Below are positions 21,870 through 31,977 of a DNA stretch of 64,000 bases, in pieces. The stretch spans positions 3,535,501 through 3,599,500 of the forward strand of contig NC_085112.1 of the NCBI RefSeq assembly GCF_030269925.1. Reading direction: 5' to 3'. This stretch comes from Bombyx mori (taxonomy: Eukaryota; Arthropoda; Insecta; Lepidoptera; Bombycidae). The notes beneath the pieces are model-generated. The model was not told the origin of the DNA and ran no database searches. It saw only the letters and a list, made by a program, of their open reading frames with translations. The first letter of the stretch is position 1. The number at the start of each line of letters is the position of its first letter. The translations under genes and the position numbers were made by a program.

Positions 21870-23235
21870 TAAGCCGACAAAAAATTGCTTATTATTCTGT
21901 TCGGGGAGAATCATTGCTTATTGCTAAAGTAAGTTTAAGTTTCAACGTATGTTACATTTAGCTTAAGTTTAGTATCATCGTATGGTATTGTTTAGTATTT
22001 TTTTCAAGTTGCATGTTTTCAAAAACTAGTAATAACTTAGTGTTTTAAACACATATAAACTTAAAAGAAAATAAGTAAATTGTGTTTAGCAACTGAAACG
22101 TAAGGGGAAAAAAATAACAACATTTTTATTAATTTCACAATGAAAAAGGACCGCTATAAATTTTAACAGATTAGTAATGAAAAATACGTTATTCAAAATA
22201 CTTTATTAGCTCATTTTTTTATGTAAACAACGCACCAAGACATTGACACGACTTTGACAAACTTCTCGTAATTATACCATAGACCTTAAGTTTCATACTT
22301 CGGTCAATTATACATATTTCTAATTACAGCTGGCCACTTCAAAGTTTGCGTATTTACACCTTAATGTCTAACATATGTATGTTTGTATGTATGTATGTAT
22401 GTATGTATGTATATGCTCTAGTGACATTGCGTAATCTGGGCCGTTAGTTTGTTCACCCATCTATGCAATAAACTAAAATAATTAAATGAATTATGTGAAT
22501 ACTATATGTATCTTCTTTTACATAATGCTAAGTTATATTTCATATTTTCAGTACGTAACTAATTAAATACTGATAATTCTCTTCAGATAAATTACAATTG
22601 CATTCTTCGTTATAAGTCAGCTGAAATTTTAGATTAACACACCTACTAGTCATCTTATTGTAAATACGGAAATCAAACAATTCGAAAGATCATTTGATTT
22701 TCACAGTCGTAGATGGAAGAGGAAATCGAATTTTATTAGAAAATTTGTCTTACTTAGGAAATAAAGTTTAATACAATTTTATCATTTAATGATTTTTTTT
22801 CTTGTATGATAAGATATATTTTATGAAAATGAATAATTATTGTTTGCAATTTATTTTATTTACTAGTGTAAATTTTTAATAATAAACCAGGTCTTAACTA
22901 GTCCTTTCTGTGTACTAGTAGTTATTATTAATGAACATGAAGAAATAGGTTTTCAATGTTCGAATAACCGACACTACTGATTATATTTTAATAGGGCATG
23001 ATTGTTGATCTCATCGTGGGCCTTAATAAGCGATTACCGTAGCTTGAATGCCCAGCTCAAGCACAGCTCAAAATGATAGCGGAAAATTATAAATGAATGA
23101 GCAGTTTTTTGGAATGGACTTCCTTATCGCACTGAAGGTGAGGGCTGAGGAGTCAGACCGAAAACCGTTTTGCAGGCATCTTTTGCAGTGATTTTTGAGA
23201 CACTTCCCGATCGCCTAGAAAACTGCACAGGATAA
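21870..23235. other. AT-rich spacer with a TATG microsatellite
   Basis: Holds the tetranucleotide run at 22376-22412 and otherwise AT-rich DNA. Bases 23090-23235 may be the upstream part of the LINE fragment that follows. Confidence 0.45.
22376..22412. repeat. (TATG)n microsatellite
   Basis: About nine units of TATG/GTAT, slightly interrupted at the left. Confidence 0.9.
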
Positions 23236-23239
23236 AAAT

Positions 23240-23396
23240 AACTATCCTTCTTTAAACAAGGCTTGTGGAGAGTACTTTATGGTAGGCAGCGGCTTGACTC
23301 TGCCCCTTACATTGCTGAAGTCCATGAACGACGGTAACCTCTCACCATCAGGTGGGCCGTATGCTCGTCTGCCTACAGGAGCAATAAAAAAAAACT
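23240..23396 (+). mobile_element. LINE 3'-end fragment
   Basis: CCTTCTTTAAACAAGGCTTG through GGCAGCGGCTTGACTCTG to GGAGCAATAAAAAAAAAC; same family as the LINE at 27210-30849, plus orientation. Confidence 0.82.
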
Positions 23397-23648
23397 TTTT
23401 TCTTGGAATTTTGAGAATAAGCATATGAAAATATATTTATACATTCATAGTTTTACTGTTTAATTACCATTTGTTTCATACAGTATTTTTTGATAAACGC
23501 CTTTTGTTTTTATATTTTTTGTTTGTTAGTAATAAGCATACATATGTATGTTTCATTATTTTATTATTTCATAATTACTTAATACATACAAACACAAGAA
23601 AGAGTGGAACTCGCTTCCAGCCGGGTGCCCATGAGACACCTCTTTCTC

Positions 23649-23866
23649 TTTTTTTATTGCTTGGATGGGTGAACGATCTCACAACCCACTGGAGCCCATA
23701 GACATCTACATCGTAAATGCGCCACTCACCTTGAGATATAAGTTCTAAGGTCTCAGTATAGTTACAACGGCTACCCCACCCTTCAAACCGAATAACTTCT
23801 TCACGGCAGAAATAGGCAGAGCGGCGGTACCTACCCCTGCGGACTCACCAGAGATCCTACCACCAG
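23649..23866 (-). repeat. Bm1 SINE, 5'-truncated
   Basis: T-run and ATTGCTTGGATGGGTGAACG, with a deletion of the GGTGTTAAGTGGTTA part, to GATCCTACCACCAG. It lies 50 bp downstream of the stop of the damaged exon at 23917. Confidence 0.82.
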
Positions 23867-23916
23867 TAAAAAGTAAGTTTTTTCTTTCTCTCTCTCTCTT
23901 TTGCTTACTAAATACT

Positions 23917-24131
23917 TTAAAAATGAAGCGTGGTGGTTTGTCTGGGCTTCCGTGTGTGTCCGTGTATACCGCGGGAACTCACTACTATCCCATTAACCGT
24001 GTAACAAACAGCATCACATTTAGGTTTGGCGCAACGCCACTCAATTTCGTTTTTGCGTTGGTTATACTTAAAAAACCTCTCTTTTTTTTATTTCATCATT
24101 TCCTTTCCTTTTGCTGTCGTGATGAAAAATA
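23917..24131 (-). pseudogene. mod(mdg4): FLYWCH exon 12 with an in-frame nonsense codon
   Basis: A good acceptor (TTTCCAG, AG at 24133-24132) and the array phase (TA-TTT-TTC-ATC) lead into G-K-E-M-M-K, then TAA at 24088-24090. The same frame continues with RFFKY, I-E-W-R-C-A-K-P-K-C-D-A, V-C-Y-T-V and H-G-H, to a stop at 23917. Length and spacing match exon 10 without a gap, so a single base change seems to have killed it. Without that stop it would be a 70-residue exon. It could also be a polymorphism or sequencing error next to an eight-base homopolymer. Confidence 0.75.
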
Positions 24132-24287
24132 CTGGAAAGTATGATTAACAAGATTACATTATATGTTTAAAAAAACAATCAATACAATGTTCGACACGTT
24201 TTATTTATTACAATATCTGCATTGTTCATTGTGAATACTATATCAATTGTTTTGAAAAAAAAGCACATGTTTTTTTAATTAAAAAAA

Positions 24288-24309
24288 GTGTGTGTGTGTG
24301 TGTGTGTGC
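24288..24309. repeat. (TG)n microsatellite
   Basis: About ten TG units directly left of the TIR element that follows. Confidence 0.9.
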
Positions 24310-24323
24310 AAGTCACACATGGT

Positions 24324-24575
24324 AGAAGTGAAACTTATAAATAAGATATATTGACTATCCCACTACACAGAAGCATACATATGGACAATGTTTAGTAGAC
24401 AATAGTGGGGATGCTACGAAGAGTCGCACAAAGAGGAGACCGAGAACGTCTAATGTGTTCTATCTCATTCTCTCGCCGGCTGAATCCTATACATTTATGT
24501 GTTTGTGTCTCTATGGACTTATTTTTTCGTTTCATCGAGGTTGAAATCACAACGATTCTAAAGAAGTTTCACTTC
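24324..24575. mobile_element. MITE with GAAGTGAAACTT inverted ends, copy B
   Basis: AGAAGTGAAACTT at 24324-24336 and AAGTTTCACTTC at 24564-24575. Same ends as the copy at 3528-3809, different length, no 60-bp duplication. Confidence 0.65.
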
Positions 24576-24579
24576 AAAA

Positions 24580-25150
24580 ACCTTAGGTGTTTCGATATAA
24601 TTAATCTACAGTAATATTATAAATGCAAAAGTAACTTAGTTTGTCCACTGCGCTGTCGTATCAATATCACTGTTGAGCTCTGGTTTCCGCCCACACGACA
24701 TACAGTGTGGTTCACTCAAGCACAGCTGCCGGCGGAAAATATTTGCTACACCTCTTTTAATAGATATACGAGGATTCTTTGGGTTTTTGACTAGTATACG
24801 TATTTAATGTTAAGTCTAATTAATACGTTAAATAATACAAACTAGCTCGTGTTTACTTACAACGGTCCTCGTCACGGACGGTGGCTCTTACCCGAGCAGG
24901 CTGATAATTTTAACTAATAGTACTTATTACAAGATAAGTTTATAAGATAAAATTAGATTAGATTATATATTAAACATATAAAAACTTATATTAGTTAATA
25001 CCGTATTAACATATGTTTAGTATTAGTAATGACGTGCAGTAGTTTGTTATGTAACGACATGTTTAAAAAAATATTTTCTTTTGTACGATAAAGGGTAAAC
25101 TTGTTGTAAACTTATTATTGCTTTTTCCGTATACCTATAAAGCTTCTCTT
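24580..25150. other. Spacer
   Basis: AT-rich with a small mixed-composition patch at 24620-24780; no gene seen. Confidence 0.4.
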
Positions 25151-25152
25151 TA

Positions 25153-25409
25153 TCAAACCATGTGACCCACTCCATACATAATTTCGTTTAGATTACTATT
25201 GTACTTCAATCTTGGGGGGTGAATATGCGTGTTTGTTATTCCCAAGATTTTCGATCCTTCCGTGACCACATAGGCACTACAACCCTTCGTACGATGGGTA
25301 GAGCAGTACCACCGACATAATTCCTTCCCTTTGTACACATTCGGTAGGAAAAACGTGAATCCTTGTAAGGATAACAGAAGTCTGCCTTTTTGGGAAATTG
25401 ACACTGCAA
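25153..25409 (-). CDS. mod(mdg4): FLYWCH terminal exon 13 with tandem acceptors
   Basis: Up to 84 residues. The acceptor TTTTTCAG (AG at 25411-25410) is followed six bases later by TTGCAG (AG at 25405-25404). Both keep the array phase, so use of the second would drop two residues. Then V-S-I-S-Q-K-G-R, GFTFFLP, R-W-Y-C-S-T-H, K-G-C-S-A and H-I-H-P-P. A longer tail of about 20 residues follows HxH, which makes this and the exon at 26472 intermediate between the two tail classes. Confidence 0.9.
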
Positions 25410-25444
25410 CTGAAAAATATTAATTTAAAATAAGAATTATCCGT

Positions 25445-25852
25445 TCTTTTTTTTTGATGAATGGGCGAACGTCTTTAAAAGCGCAAGCGAATACACGTTT
25501 CTCTCCTAGTTAAGTGCTCAACGGGAAGTAATCACAATGCTAATTCCACCGCCCACTTTGAAACATTATGTATAAGTCTCTATCATATATGTATAATAAC
25601 GGTCTTCCCGAGCCTCAAAATCTCAAACGCATGACTGCTTTGCAGCAAAAGTCCGGACATGCAATGCGCCCTAATAGTACCCGTAGTAATTACGCAAATT
25701 ATAATTTTACGGGTTCAATTTTAATGTTACATACGATGCTATTTATTTCTTGAAGGCATTCGCAAATTTTGAGTTAAGTAGTTTTTTTATACTTGCCTGC
25801 GGGATTTCAACACCGACACAGTGGTGTCGCTCAATACGTCTTCACCGGCCTT
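25445..25852 (-). repeat. Old Bm1-related SINE, diverged
   Basis: Ordered weak similarity to Bm1 (GCGCCCTAATAGTACCCG, AATTACGCAAATTATAATTTT, GCGGGATTTCAACACCG). Same diverged type as 17501-17925. Confidence 0.55.
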
Positions 25853-26147
25853 TCGTTTGACTTTAAACTGGAAAGTGCTTTTCATGAACAATGTAATACC
25901 AAAATAATCTTATTTCGCTTCTTTTTTTTTTGCTCGAAATAGAAGATAATGGTAAACAGTCAAAGTCAAGCTGGCCTGTGACCATAAACCGCTATCCGTA
26001 GACGTCGAAAAGAACTTGTCTTAGTTACGAATAACCTAAATTGGAGCTTCAGACATTAAGAAAGCATGGATTAAGTAAATAATAAAACTGCATTCTAATC
26101 CAAGTGTAGTTTTTAAACTCAATTTATTTCTTCGGTTAACAAACCAC

Positions 26148-26460
26148 GATATTTTTTTTATTGCCCATGTAGGCAGACGAGCATACGGCCCACCTGATTG
26201 TGAGTGGTTACCGTCGCCCATGGACTTCAGCAATGCCAGGGGCAGAGCCAAGCCGCTGCCTACCGCTTAATACTCTCCACAAGCCTCGTTTGAAGAAGGA
26301 CATGTCATAGGGCTCGAGAAACACCATGGAGGGGAGCTCATTCCATAGCCGGATAGTACGTGCCAAAAAAGATCTCTGGAAACGCACTGTGGATGACCGC
26401 AGTGGCTCCAGGTAGTATGGATGAACTCTATCTACTCCGGTGGCGGGCGGTGCGGTGGAT
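26148..26460 (-). mobile_element. LINE 3'-end fragment, 5'-truncated
   Basis: About 310 bp nearly identical to bases 27215-27510 of the large LINE, minus orientation (T-run, ATTGCCCATGTAGGCAGACG, and on to GGTGGCGGGCGGTGCGG). It ends 11 bp from the stop codon of exon 14 and so lies in that exon's 3' untranslated region. Confidence 0.9.
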
Positions 26461-26471
26461 AAAATTAGTGT

Positions 26472-26713
26472 CTAATTTAACAAATATTGGGCACTGTGCT
26501 GCTTTGGGGGGTCGTGCGTGTGTGGGAATCCTTTGACGGTCAACAGTTGCATGTCGTTCAACATTAACATTTTAGCTCGGCAGCTCTTACTGTTGAACGA
26601 ACTGCATCTCCAATACGTGATCCCAGACGTCCCAGACTGTCGGGCGTAGCAAAATGTATAGTTCTGGTATAGCAGCAATTTTTTGCCAGCACGTGACGTC
26701 AGTATGGATATTT
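26472..26713 (-). CDS. mod(mdg4): FLYWCH terminal exon 14
   Basis: Seventy-nine residues after ATTTTTCAG (AG at 26715-26714), then AA-ATA-TCC-ATA. Landmarks: S-R-A-G-K-K-L-L, NYTFCYA, Y-W-R-C, K-S-C-R-A-K, and H-T-H-D-P-P with a 15-residue tail. The PP after HxH foreshadows the tail of the exons above 36 kb. A LINE fragment begins almost at the stop codon, so its polyadenylation must use or cross that repeat. Confidence 0.9.
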
Positions 26714-27154
26714 CTGAAAAATTACATTTATTATAGTTTACATTTGGTTGAAGAGTTTTCAATTAACACGTTCTCTGTGTCATTATTATCGAAGAACTTT
26801 CAGCTGGTGCTTTGGAGACATAAAAGATCTCGAAACTAACCTACCCTTTGGTGCGTTTGAGACCTAATCAGTCTCCTAAAAATACAGTTTGAAAATAATG
26901 TTATATAATAGCTATCTTCCAAAAAGCCAATGACATATATTTTGAAGTTTTTGTGGGTCAAAAATAGCCAATTGCTCTATATTTTGCTAGGTTCGCACCA
27001 CGGTTCGCACGCAGTTATGACATTAGAATAAACCACAAATACCCAAAATAAAAAATCATATAGATTGTATCTCGTACCGCAACCGAAAATTGTAGTTCAA
27101 TATGTGTAGTAAATAGTGATGGAATAAAATAAATAATAATATCTCAGCTGTTGA

Positions 27155-27209
27155 TTTTTTTATTGCTTAGATGGGTGGACGAGCTCACAGCCCGGCTGGT
27201 GTTAAATGC
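27155..27209 (-). repeat. Bm1 SINE, 3' part, split by LINE
   Basis: T-run, ATTGCTTAGATGGGTGGACG and CTGGTGTTAAATGC. The rest of the same Bm1 resumes at 30850 beyond the LINE. Confidence 0.85.
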
Positions 27210-30200
27210 TTTTTTTTTTTATTGCCTTTGTAGGCAGACGGGCATACGGCCCACCTGATGGTGAGTGGTTACCGTCGCCCATGGACTTCAGCAATGCCAG
27301 GGGCAGAGCCAAGCCGCTGCCTACCGCTTAATACTCTCCACAAGCCTCGTTTGAAGAAGGACATGTCATAGCGCTCGCGAAACACCATGGAGGGGAGCTC
27401 ATTCCATAGCCGGATGGTACGTGGCAAAAAAGATCTCTGGAAACGCACTGTGGATGACCGCAGTGGCTCCAGGTAGTATGGATGAACTCTACTCCGGTGG
27501 CGGGCGGTGCGATGGTAAAAACGAGATGCTGGTATCATCTCGAACAATTCCTCAGAGCACTCCCCATGGAACATACGGTATAAAATACAGAGGGAACCGA
27601 AGTCCCTCCGCAGACCCAGAGGCTCCAAACGATCCGAGAGAATGGGATTATCGACAATCCGAACGGCCCTCCTCTGTATGGAGTCAAATGGAAGAAGCTG
27701 GTATTTGGGAGCCCCGGCCCAGAGATGGGAGCAGTACTCCATGCGAGGCCGGACTTGTGCTTTATAAAGCAAAAGTCTTTGTCCAGGCGTGAAGTACCGC
27801 TTCGCTCTGTTGAGGACTCCCAGCATTTTGGACGCCAACTTGGCTTTGCCTTCCAAATGACTCCGAAACTGGACATCGCTCGAAATGTCGACCCCAAGTA
27901 TCCCGATACTCTCGGAAGGTTGCAGGGATACTCCTTGGAATTGCGGCGCCATGACAAAGGGGTCCTTCTTCGCAGTGAACGCGCAAACTTGTGTCTTTAT
28001 CGGGTTGAATTGAACCAAGTTCAATTCACCCCATTCGGAGACTCGCCCCAGAGAGTTCTCCACTTCAGACACAAGTTGTGATCGTCTCTCTTGCACCACG
28101 TTCCGAGAGAGACTCTGATGGCCGATATATCGCGCATCCCCCGTGCTATCATCTGCATAGCAATGCATGCCATCAATAGACAGCATGTCATTGATATACA
28201 GGATGAAAAGCGTGGGGGAGAGCACCGAACCTTGTGGAACGCCAGCGTTAATGGTCATGGTATCAGAACAGTCACCGTCTACAACGACCGTGATGCTCCG
28301 CCCATCCAAAAAGCTAGCGATCCACTTGCAGAGACCCTCGGAGATTCCGTAAGATGGTAACTTCGATAGAAGTGCCCTATGCCAGACCCTGTCGAAGGCC
28401 TTCGCGATATCAAGGCTCACAGCAAGAGCCTCGCCCTTGCTCTCCAAGGCTTCAGCCCACCTGTGAGTAAGGTATACAAGAAGATCGCCAGCTGAGCGAC
28501 CGTGACGGAAACCGTACTGTCGGTCACTGATCAGCTGGCGATCTTCAAGATACTTCAGGAGTTGTGTATTTATAATTCGCTCCATCACCTTGGAAAGCAA
28601 GGAAGTTATCGCGATAGGCCTGTAGCTCGATGGGTCCGACCGGTCTCCCTTCTTGGGGATAGGGTGGACGTGGGCGGTCTTCCATGAAGACGGAACCCTG
28701 TTAGTGCAATAAGAGAGGCGATACAAACGCGTTAGCGCAGGTGTCAGCTCAGGGGCGCACGTTTTCAAAACCACTGCGGGGATGCCGTCTGGCCCACTCG
28801 ACTTATGGACGTCCAGGAGTCGGAGCTCCCGCCTGACTGCACACTGTGTGAAGCAGATATCCGGCAGGGAGCTATCACACCGGGGGATGGTCGGTGGTGT
28901 GGCTCCCCCGTCGTCCACAGTCGAGTTCGAGGCGAAGAGTTTGACCAGAAGGTCAGCCTTCTCTTTCGCGCTGTGGGCCAGATTGTCATCGGACTTGCGC
29001 AGTGGTGGGAGACTAAACCTGCAAAAGTTTCCTTCTGCAGCTTTGGCGAGCGACCAGAAAGCACGGCTCCCGGAGGGATAGCTCTTCAATCGCTCGCCAA
29101 CTCTAGCAACGTGCTCCGACTTCGCCTTGGCAATTACCTTCTTGTAGGACCTGGAAGCGGCGTTATATTTCCGCCTTTCCCCTGAGATGTTAGGATCCCG
29201 ACGTCTCCTGGCATTATCCCACGCCACGTATGCGGACCGCTTGAGGTGTGCAGCATCCCTGCTGGCATTGTTATACCAGGGTCTGCTGCGACCCCCAACA
29301 GGCACTTCAGAGGAGGGAATAAACAATTCCATCCCCTGGAGCACCACGTCTTTAAGACGGTCCGCACAGACGTCAGGATCAGCAGAGGAAAAGCAGAACC
29401 GCCCCCATGGGTAGGATGCGTAAAATTCACGCAATCCATCCCAATCTGCTGACATATACCGCCAAACTCTTCGATGCCCGGTCGTCGTTCGACGATCAGG
29501 ACGAGAGAGTGGTACGGCAGCACGAATAAGGCAGTGATCAGACGATCCAAGCGGAGCGTCGACCACCACACTGTATCCGGCCGGATCTGTGGTCAGCAGA
29601 AGGTCCAACAAAGAAGGCTCGTGCCCCTCGATATCTGGGACACGGGTGGGCTGTGTCACCAGCTGGGAGAAGCCGTAGGCCAAGGCGAAATCGTAGGCAG
29701 TCCGACCCGGGAGGTCAGTGGTTCTGGACCCCAACCACTCTTGGTGGTGAGCGTTAAAGTCTCCAAGAACCACCACCTCCGCAGATGGGTACTGCTCAAG
29801 CACGCGGTTAGTCCCCTCTTGCACATGCTCGAACAGAGCTGAACCTGCATCACTGCTGTGGGACCTGTACAGGCACGCGTAGATTCGGCTACGGCCCCCG
29901 TGATCTACGCGCAGCCACAAGAGGGACAGGTCCCGTTGTTCGAGGCCCCGAAGACGGCGACAACAGACATCAGCCCGGACGAATACGCACACCCCGGCTT
30001 TACGCAGGAAGTTGTGCTCCAATACGTAGCCGGGGTACTCAAGGTATGAGGTATCATCCGGAGCAGATATCTGCGTCTCCGTTAAAAAAAGCAGGGCAGG
30101 CTGCGCCGTCTCAAGGTGGTGGTGTACGGCGTCAAGGTTGCTATGTAGGCCCCTGACATTGCTGAAATCCACATTAAATGTGGAATGGGGAACCGCCTGT

Positions 30201-30849
30201 GAAACCCTTTTCTTTTTTTTTGTCGACTTCATAGTTGTTATATTTTCGGAGAGTAGGATTAGGAGAGGTAGGATGTTGGAGGTGAGATCGAGGCAACACC
30301 TGAATGAAGCGCGGAACATAGTACGTGCTCGACCACGGGTTGCATGAGAGACCGACGCAGGGCATGGAAGGGCCCCCAGTCCACTCTGCGTGCGATCGCC
30401 GGGATCCACTCCGGTCTCCGACTCCGGCACGACGACCGCACGACAGGATTTTACACCGGTTGGCGGGACAGCTTCCCGGGGCGGAGTTTAGTAGAGACAC
30501 CCGGGTTCAGGTCCCCTACTGACCGGCGGGCGGCAGCGGGTACCGTTTCACTGGGTCTCCCTATACCCCCGTCAAACAATCACGCACCGTGAGTTCGCAC
30601 GCACGTCTGCTCCGCAAGTTCCAGGCGTCACCAAGACTCACCCCCAACAAGGAAGGGGAAAGGGATAGAACTGGCTCTCCAACCCACACGCCGGAACACA
30701 GCTAGGCTATTTGGCGGCGGACTCTAGTTGGAGGGTGGTCGCCAGCCAGTCGGACTAGGTCCTACCACCGGTTATGTTTTCGGCTCCCGTTTAGCACCAC
30801 CCAGGGGTCACTTGTAGGGAATCGCGGGTTAAACCTACGGAAGCGGGAC
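27210..30849 (-). mobile_element. Near-complete non-LTR retrotransposon (LINE)
   Basis: Runs from the T-run (A tail on the minus strand) at 27210 and the conserved 3' end GGCAATAAAA-type terminus, through one long intact ORF, to a GC-rich leader ending near 30849. It interrupts a Bm1 SINE at its GTTAAGTGGTTACTGG stretch. I could not see a clear target duplication; a few Bm1 bases seem lost or altered at the junction. No separate gag-like ORF is visible. At least six truncated relatives occur in this window. Confidence 0.88.
27269..30430 (-). CDS. LINE endonuclease-reverse transcriptase ORF (up to 1053 aa)
   Basis: Apparently intact. Residues about 85-305 form an APE-type endonuclease (LFLTETQ near 115-120, VVLGDFNAHH near 220, SSDHC at 296-300). 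Residues about 585-860 form the reverse transcriptase: SSYRPIAITS, YGFRHGRSAGDL, VSLDIAKAFDRVW, GVPQGSVLSP and the catalytic YADD at 758-761. A C-terminal part to residue 1053 ends in a typical LWNELP and FFKRGLWR block. Target nicking and cDNA priming are the established roles. The first 66 residues may be leader; Met 67 (MKSTKKKK, near 30232) is a likelier start. It resembles Jockey/CR1-superfamily elements; I do not name the family. Confidence 0.88.
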   Translation of the reverse strand: MPESETGVDPGDRTQSGLGALPCPASVSHATRGRARTMFRASFRCCLDLTSNILPLLILLSENITTMKSTKKKKRVSQAVPHSTFNVDFSNVRGLHSNLDAVHHHLETAQPALLFLTETQISAPDDTSYLEYPGYVLEHNFLRKAGVCVFVRADVCCRRLRGLEQRDLSLLWLRVDHGGRSRIYACLYRSHSSDAGSALFEHVQEGTNRVLEQYPSAEVVVLGDFNAHHQEWLGSRTTDLPGRTAYDFALAYGFSQLVTQPTRVPDIEGHEPSLLDLLLTTDPAGYSVVVDAPLGSSDHCLIRAAVPLSRPDRRTTTGHRRVWRYMSADWDGLREFYASYPWGRFCFSSADPDVCADRLKDVVLQGMELFIPSSEVPVGGRSRPWYNNASRDAAHLKRSAYVAWDNARRRRDPNISGERRKYNAASRSYKKVIAKAKSEHVARVGERLKSYPSGSRAFWSLAKAAEGNFCRFSLPPLRKSDDNLAHSAKEKADLLVKLFASNSTVDDGGATPPTIPRCDSSLPDICFTQCAVRRELRLLDVHKSSGPDGIPAVVLKTCAPELTPALTRLYRLSYCTNRVPSSWKTAHVHPIPKKGDRSDPSSYRPIAITSLLSKVMERIINTQLLKYLEDRQLISDRQYGFRHGRSAGDLLVYLTHRWAEALESKGEALAVSLDIAKAFDRVWHRALLSKLPSYGISEGLCKWIASFLDGRSITVVVDGDCSDTMTINAGVPQGSVLSPTLFILYINDMLSIDGMHCYADDSTGDARYIGHQSLSRNVVQERRSQLVSEVENSLGRVSEWGELNLVQFNPIKTQVCAFTAKKDPFVMAPQFQGVSLQPSESIGILGVDISSDVQFRSHLEGKAKLASKMLGVLNRAKRYFTPGQRLLLYKAQVRPRMEYCSHLWAGAPKYQLLPFDSIQRRAVRIVDNPILSDRLEPLGLRRDFGSLCILYRMFHGECSEELFEMIPASRFYHRTARHRSRVHPYYLEPLRSSTVRFQRSFLPRTIRLWNELPSMVFRERYDMSFFKRGLWRVLSGRQRLGSAPGIAEVHGRR

Positions 30850-31036
30850 TTACTGGAGCCCATAGACATCTACGACGTAAATGCGCCACTCACCTTGAGA
30901 TATAAGTTCTAAGGTCTCAAATATAGTTACAACGGCTGCCCCACCCTTCAGACCGAAACGCATTGCTGCTTCACGGCAGAAATAGGCAGGGTGGTGGTAC
31001 CTACCCGTGCGGACTCAGAAGAGGTCCTACCACCAG
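30850..31036 (-). repeat. Bm1 SINE, remainder of split copy
   Basis: Resumes at TACTGGAGCCCATAGACATC and runs to GGTCCTACCACCAG; the tRNA-like head is missing. Together with 27155-27209 it forms one 5'-truncated Bm1. Confidence 0.85.
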
Positions 31037-31039
31037 TGA

Positions 31040-31470
31040 AATAGCCAAAATCCAGATTGAAAAAGTTTAATGAGGTTTATTTATGATTGATACAAAGTGC
31101 TAAGTTATATATTTGTCTTACTCATACTTACAGAACTTTACACGTTAGAGCCTCTCGTAAGAAGTGAAACAACACGATTATAGTCAACGCACAATACAAG
31201 AAATGCTGCAAGAAATCTGATAGATCTCGCAAAGCAACGATCATGTTAAAGCTATAAATAAAAAAACAATCGAGATCTTAATGCGTTTTATTAGTTTTGT
31301 TCTAACGATATTGCTAGAGACGTAGCTTTGAGATGCAGATTATACATGTTTATACGAGGCATGGTTCTTTTTTCCTAGCATCCTTACTAGCTCATAATTG
31401 AAAAACGGTACAGTCGGATTACATGTAAATTCATTTATTTTTATCAAGTAAATCTATAATTAAAGCTAAC
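31040..31470. other. Spacer
   Basis: AT-rich, with a lone GTAAGAAGTGAAAC at about 31158 that recalls the ends of the 3528/24324 MITEs. No gene. Confidence 0.4.
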
Positions 31471-31474
31471 TTTT

Positions 31475-31612
31475 AATTTTTTTATTAACCTTGTAGAAGA
31501 AGAGCATTCGGCCCAGTTTATGATTAGTAGTTACCGCCGCCTATGGACATCAGCAATGCTAGGGGCAGAACTAAGTCGCTGCCGCGCTGCCTACCGTTAA
31601 GTACTCTAAGGT
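31475..31612 (-). mobile_element. LINE 3'-end fragment, diverged
   Basis: TTTTTTTATTAACCTTGTAG, GGCCCAGTTTATGATTAGTA and GCAGAACTAAGTCGCTGCC; an old copy of the 27210-30849 family. Confidence 0.7.
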
Positions 31613-31977
31613 ATTTCATTGTCATTGTCATTGTATTATTTCTGATGTTGCGAATACGGAATACTTTAATTCCGTAGTTTTGATTATGCCTACAATTCTC
31701 AAAACCGAAGAATATACTAAGTAATTCAACGTTGAACTTTATTTTCTTTCCGGTTAATAATATGTACACAGCTATTACTAAATATGTACCATTTATTTAC
31801 TAATATATCATATCACAAACAACGGCCTAATTACAGCAGTATCAAGTTTAATTAGCCTTGTAGTTGCTAAGGCTTGGTGTCCAAGTTATGTCTCGGTTTG
31901 ACTAGATTCAATTTTGTATGCGACTAAAGATTCACATTTTCTACTGTGATGATTTACTTCAGAAATTATAGATACTA

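Noticed and set aside
27421..30592. Many open frames on both strands across 27.4-30.6 kb
   Set aside because: They overlap the GC-rich LINE ORF in other frames and have no domain; only the minus-strand 1053-codon frame is real.
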